Shown here: positions 33,464 through 36,565 of the stretch, in pieces | How positions within the stretch are numbered: position 1 is the first letter of the stretch | How the letters are laid out: every line of letters begins with the position of its first letter | From: Bacteroidales bacterium UBA3844 | GTDB taxonomy: Bacteria > Bacteroidota > Bacteroidia > Bacteroidales > Paludibacteraceae | Reading direction: 5' to 3' | Length of the DNA stretch: 36,565 nucleotides | Assembly: GCA_002392915.1 (NCBI GenBank) | Contig: DGHQ01000050.1 | Location: forward strand, 51,906-88,470 | Notes under the pieces: generated by a model | Database searches by the model: none | Seen by the model: the letters and a program-made list of their open reading frames with translations, nothing else | What the model was told of the DNA's origin: nothing | Translations under genes and position numbers: made by a program

Positions 33464-34312
33464 TTATTTTTCAGCCTCAAAACGCCTCAAAAGTGCAATT
33501 TCTTCCGCCCAAATTGATTCATCTGGCGTTTCAAGTATCAACGGAATGTCGTCAAACATATCCTGCTGCATAATCCATTTGAAGCACTCAATGCCTATTT
33601 CTCCTTTGCCGATACTGTTGTGGCGGTCCACTTTCGAGCCAAACGGTTTCATCGAATCATTGATATGCATGGCACGCAAATAGTTGAGTCCTACCACTTT
33701 GTCAAATTCGGCAAATGTTGTTTCACAAGCCTCAGCTGTACGCAAATCATAGCCGGCGGCAAATGTATGGCAGGTGTCGATGCAGACTCCCACCCTGCTC
33801 TTATCGTCGACCATACTGATGATTTTCGCAATCTCTTCAAATCTATTGCCGACGTTGGTGCCTTGACCTGCAGTGTTCTCTATCACAGCGCACACACCAG
33901 AGGTTTTGCTCAATGTGATATTGATCGACTCTGCGATACGTGCCAGACAATCATCCACAGATATTTTCTTCAAATGGCTTCCTGGGTGGAAATTTAGAAG
34001 TTTCAAGCCGAGTTGCTCACAGCGCTGCATCTCATCCAAGAAAGCGGCGCGTGATTTTTCAAGCCCCTCCGTCTCCGGATGTCCGAGATTAATCAAATAG
34101 CTGTCGTGAGGAAGAATATATGCCGGGTCAACGTGAATCTCTTCCGTCTTCTTCTTGAACAACGCGATTGACTTGTCACTCAACGGAGCCGACACCCACT
34201 GACGCTGATTCTTAGTGAACAAAGCAAACGCATTCGCTTTGATTGCCGCAGCGTTGACGGGAGCGTTCTCCACTCCACCAGATGTTGAGACGTGTGCACC
34301 TATATGTTTCAT
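33464..34312 (-). CDS. nfo: Endonuclease IV (AP endonuclease)
   Basis: A 282-residue cytosolic enzyme that cuts DNA 5' of abasic sites in base excision repair. The TIM-barrel start MKHIGAHVSTSGGV and the zinc-ligand segments are all present: NFHPGSHL near 110, ENTAGQGTNVG near 144, VCIDTCHTFAAGYD near 177 and HINDSMKPFGSKVDRHNSIG near 215, followed by LILETPDE near 260. The length is normal for the family. It lies 40 bp downstream of lgt without an obvious promoter, so co-transcription with lgt is likely. Confidence 0.96.
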   Translation of the reverse strand: MKHIGAHVSTSGGVENAPVNAAAIKANAFALFTKNQRQWVSAPLSDKSIALFKKKTEEIHVDPAYILPHDSYLINLGHPETEGLEKSRAAFLDEMQRCEQLGLKLLNFHPGSHLKKISVDDCLARIAESINITLSKTSGVCAVIENTAGQGTNVGNRFEEIAKIISMVDDKSRVGVCIDTCHTFAAGYDLRTAEACETTFAEFDKVVGLNYLRAMHINDSMKPFGSKVDRHNSIGKGEIGIECFKWIMQQDMFDDIPLILETPDESIWAEEIALLRRFEAEK

Positions 34313-34352
34313 ATTTCTATTCTTATGTTAGATTTTTCTGTTCCGTGAGCGA

Positions 34353-35213
34353 TTATCTTACGGATAACTGACTAGATTCCTTCTCTTCTTTATATTGCTT
34401 ATACGCCTTATAGAACAAAAAGAATCCTGTGACGAATAGAGGCACACTCAGCAACTGACCCATGTTGAGCATCATTCCGTCTTCAAACGACTCTTGGTTG
34501 TTCTTGATGAATTCGAGCAAGAAACGAGTCAGGAAGATTCCCTGCAAGAAGACGGCGAAAATCAAACCTTCGTATTTGCGAGCATTAGTCTTCCAATACA
34601 AGTACATTGTAGTACAGTATGTCACTATGCAGTAAAGCATCTCATAAATCTGCGTTGGATGACTTGGCTCAGAGAAAATTGGTTCAGCCTTGCCTGCCAT
34701 CCACGAATGAAGATTTGTCACGAATTGGAAAGCCCAAGGCACGTCAGTGGCATGACCGTATATCTCATGATTCATCAGATTTCCGAAACGGATGCAGCAT
34801 CCCGTGATCGCCACCGCAATGACTGTACGGTCGAGCACCCACAAATAGCTTTTTTTTGCCACGCGTCTGCTGAAGACATACATTCCGATTAGGATTCCGA
34901 CCGCTCCTCCGTGGCTCGACAATCCTCCCTTGTTGATCAACAACACTTCTCCAAGGTGAGAGAAATAGTATTCAGGATCATAGAAAAAGCAGTGACCAAG
35001 GCGAGCTCCGACGACAGTGAAAATAGCCATGTAAGTCAGGAAGTCGTCGATTGCAGTGTCTGGCAGTCCTTCTCTCTTGTAGATATACTTCTCTGTAATA
35101 TAGCCAAGAAGAAATCCGAAAGCCCACATCATTCCATACCATCTGACATCCATATCCAATCCTGGGATTGTGAATGCCACCGGATTGACGGTCCATGTAA
35201 TATATCCTAACAT
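34353..35213 (-). CDS. lgt: Phosphatidylglycerol-prolipoprotein diacylglyceryl transferase
   Basis: A 286-residue inner-membrane enzyme that adds diacylglycerol to the lipobox cysteine of prolipoproteins, the first step of lipoprotein maturation. Several hydrophobic segments are evident (VRWYGMMWAFGFLLGYI, YMAIFTVVGARLGHCFFY). Family motifs are GGLSSHGGAVGILIG near 95, which includes the conserved His, and RFGNLMNHEIYG near 143, corresponding to the Lgt signature. SHPTQIYEML near 185 is also typical. The last residues are basic and hydrophilic. The only promoter space is the 74-bp gap behind the secA terminator, where I see no clear box, so read-through from secA is possible. It would serve the two lipoproteins in this window among others. 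Confidence 0.96.
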   Translation of the reverse strand: MLGYITWTVNPVAFTIPGLDMDVRWYGMMWAFGFLLGYITEKYIYKREGLPDTAIDDFLTYMAIFTVVGARLGHCFFYDPEYYFSHLGEVLLINKGGLSSHGGAVGILIGMYVFSRRVAKKSYLWVLDRTVIAVAITGCCIRFGNLMNHEIYGHATDVPWAFQFVTNLHSWMAGKAEPIFSEPSHPTQIYEMLYCIVTYCTTMYLYWKTNARKYEGLIFAVFLQGIFLTRFLLEFIKNNQESFEDGMMLNMGQLLSVPLFVTGFFLFYKAYKQYKEEKESSQLSVR

Positions 35214-35231
35214 ATTTATTGTATTTTATTG

Positions 35232-35264
35232 AAAAGAGGCGTGTTCTGATGCAAAACACGCCTC
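35232..35264 (-). terminator. Terminator of secA
   Basis: Inverted repeat GAGGCGTGTT / ACACGCCTC (35236-35264) with an 8-10-nt loop, followed on the minus strand by TTTT. It lies 24 bp past the secA stop codon and only about 20 bp before the lgt start codon, so some read-through into lgt may occur. Confidence 0.75.
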
Positions 35265-35287
35265 AATTATTTTGATTCAATCAATCA

Positions 35288-36565
35288 TCAAATGTTTCTG
35301 CCGCAGCACTGTTTGTACTTTTTGCCGCTTCCACATGGACAAGGATCGTTTCTGCCGATCTTCACGCCTGCGTTAGCCGGCATCTGTTTTGGCTGCGACA
35401 CTTGCTGAAGCGGAGACTGCTCTGCCGGAGCATTCTCTAGTTCCTCGCTTCTGTTCATCTGCATAGCCTTCATTCTTTCCTCAGCTTCCTTCGCCTCAGC
35501 CAATGCCTGGCGACGTGCTGCCTCTTCAGCTATACGTGCCTGAGTCTCAGCGTCATCCTCCTGTCTCATCAAGATTTGTCCGCGCATCAACACGTTGACA
35601 GCCTCCTGATTCATATCATCAAGCATAGCCGCAAACATATTGTACGACTCGATCTTGTAGATCACAAGCGGATCTTTCTGCTCGTAGTGAGCGTTCTGTA
35701 CTGAATTCTTCAAATCGTCCATCTCACGCAAGTGATCCTTCCACTTTGAGTCGATAGCGTGAAGCAATGTGCGACGCTCAAACTCCTTCACCACATTCTT
35801 ACAATGAGTATCAACAGCCTCTTTCAAATCTACTGCAATGCTATAAACGAAGTGACCGTCTGTGATAGGCACACCTACCATACCACCTTCCGGATGCTGT
35901 GCATAGATATTGTTCAATACAGGGAACGCCTGATCAGCGATCATCTCTGTACGGCGTTTGAATGTGGCCATAGCCTCCTCAAACAGTCTCTGAACCAAAT
36001 CCACATCCTTCAATGAATTGTAATCATTTTCAGGAATGGCTGTTTCGAAAGACAACAGACGCACAACCTCATTCTTGAAATCTGAATAGCTCAACATTCC
36101 TTTTGTCTCACCGACAATTCTCTGAGCCACTCCATAAATCATATCCATTAGGTTGACACCCATTCTCTCTCCGCGCAATGTCTGGCGGCGACGGCGATAT
36201 ACCACCTCACGCTGATTGTTCATCACGTCGTCATACTCGATCAAACGTTTACGGACACCAAAGTGGTTCTCCTCCACCTTCTTCTGGGCTCTTTCGATTG
36301 ACTTAGTGACCATGTTGCTCTCGATCATCTCTCCGTCTTTCACACCCATCTTCTCCATCAAGTATGCGATCTTCTCCGAACCGAACAGACGCATCAACTT
36401 ATCCTCCAACGATACGAAGAACACTGATGAACCTGGGTCTCCCTGACGTCCTGCACGACCACGCAACTGACGGTCGACACGACGAGACTCGTGACGCTCT
36501 GTACCGATGATTGCCAAACCACCCGCGTCTTTTATCTCCTGAGAAAGCTTGATATCGGTACCACG
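35288..36565 (-). CDS. secA: SecA preprotein translocase ATPase, C-terminal 425 residues
   Basis: The 5' part lies beyond the right edge; the frame is open to base 36565 (RGTDIKLSQEIKDAGG). SecA is the ATPase motor that drives unfolded preproteins through SecYEG. The window begins in the second nucleotide-binding domain, where HESRRVDRQLRGRAGRQGD and VFFVSLEDKLMRLFGS are unmistakable. The helical wing and scaffold follow (KWKDHLREMDDLKNSV). A coiled, Ala/Glu-rich linker with DDAETQARIAEEAARRQ comes next. The protein ends in the zinc-binding motif CPCGSGKKYKQCCG that binds SecB or lipids in many bacteria. All signal-peptide proteins in this window depend on this pathway before T9SS export. Confidence 0.98.
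   Translation of the reverse strand, partial: RGTDIKLSQEIKDAGGLAIIGTERHESRRVDRQLRGRAGRQGDPGSSVFFVSLEDKLMRLFGSEKIAYLMEKMGVKDGEMIESNMVTKSIERAQKKVEENHFGVRKRLIEYDDVMNNQREVVYRRRRQTLRGERMGVNLMDMIYGVAQRIVGETKGMLSYSDFKNEVVRLLSFETAIPENDYNSLKDVDLVQRLFEEAMATFKRRTEMIADQAFPVLNNIYAQHPEGGMVGVPITDGHFVYSIAVDLKEAVDTHCKNVVKEFERRTLLHAIDSKWKDHLREMDDLKNSVQNAHYEQKDPLVIYKIESYNMFAAMLDDMNQEAVNVLMRGQILMRQEDDAETQARIAEEAARRQALAEAKEAEERMKAMQMNRSEELENAPAEQSPLQQVSQPKQMPANAGVKIGRNDPCPCGSGKKYKQCCGRNI

Noticed and set aside
35288..36517. SecA starting at 36517
   Set aside because: The first codon there is an internal TTG within conserved SecA sequence that continues in frame to the window edge, so the gene is cut by the window rather than truncated.

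Overview
The window looks like chromosome of a member of the Bacteroidota, most likely Bacteroidales. Four things point there. Five large secreted proteins end in type IX secretion (T9SS) sorting domains. Promoter-like sites have the Bacteroidetes form TAnnTTTG. The lysyl-tRNA synthetase carries the roughly 60-residue C-terminal extension usual in this phylum. Bacteroidales-type housekeeping genes (lysS, gpsA, pgi, pgm, nfo, lgt, secA) surround the accessory genes. Every protein gene I can support, and the partial tRNA, lies on the minus strand, so the window is best read from right to left.

Right to left: the 3' part of secA with its terminator (36565-35236), then lgt, nfo and pgm (35213-31637). 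After a 560-bp non-coding gap comes a T9SS-sorted beta-helix protein built of three in-frame repeats of about 1.43 kb (31076-26628). Next is an apparent housekeeping operon, lysS, gpsA, two tandem small secreted paralogues and pgi (26253-21175), closed by a strong terminator. Two unrecognised lipoprotein genes follow (21060-20206 and 19813-18947).

The accessory core is a carbohydrate-degradation region (18602-1014). It holds a PL11 rhamnogalacturonan lyase, a GH43 enzyme with two CBM6 modules, a beta-helix (GH141-like) enzyme with CBM6, a DUF4143-type ATPase, and a giant 2693-residue protein with a GH8 domain at its N terminus. The four carbohydrate-active proteins all have signal peptides and T9SS C-terminal domains, type A in three and type B (CHU_C) in the giant one. 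Together they would act on pectin (rhamnogalacturonan I) and arabinoxylan-like hemicellulose outside the cell or at its surface. No SusC/SusD pair and no two-component or sigma/anti-sigma regulator lies among them. The left edge has a lone SIS-domain sugar-phosphate isomerase and the 5' end of a tRNA that looks like tRNA-Glu.

The least ordinary features are non-coding or architectural. A tandem array of 33-bp palindromic units sits directly upstream of the DUF4143 ATPase promoter. At least four short hairpins with REP-like traits occur in two sequence families, all in the same orientation and two of them preceded by GTAG on the minus strand. The triplicated beta-helix gene has a tract almost identical between repeats 1 and 2. 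The two duplicated secreted proteins interrupt the gpsA-pgi part of the operon. I found no complete mobile element, CRISPR array, rRNA or prophage. All assignments come from reading motifs; no database search was run.
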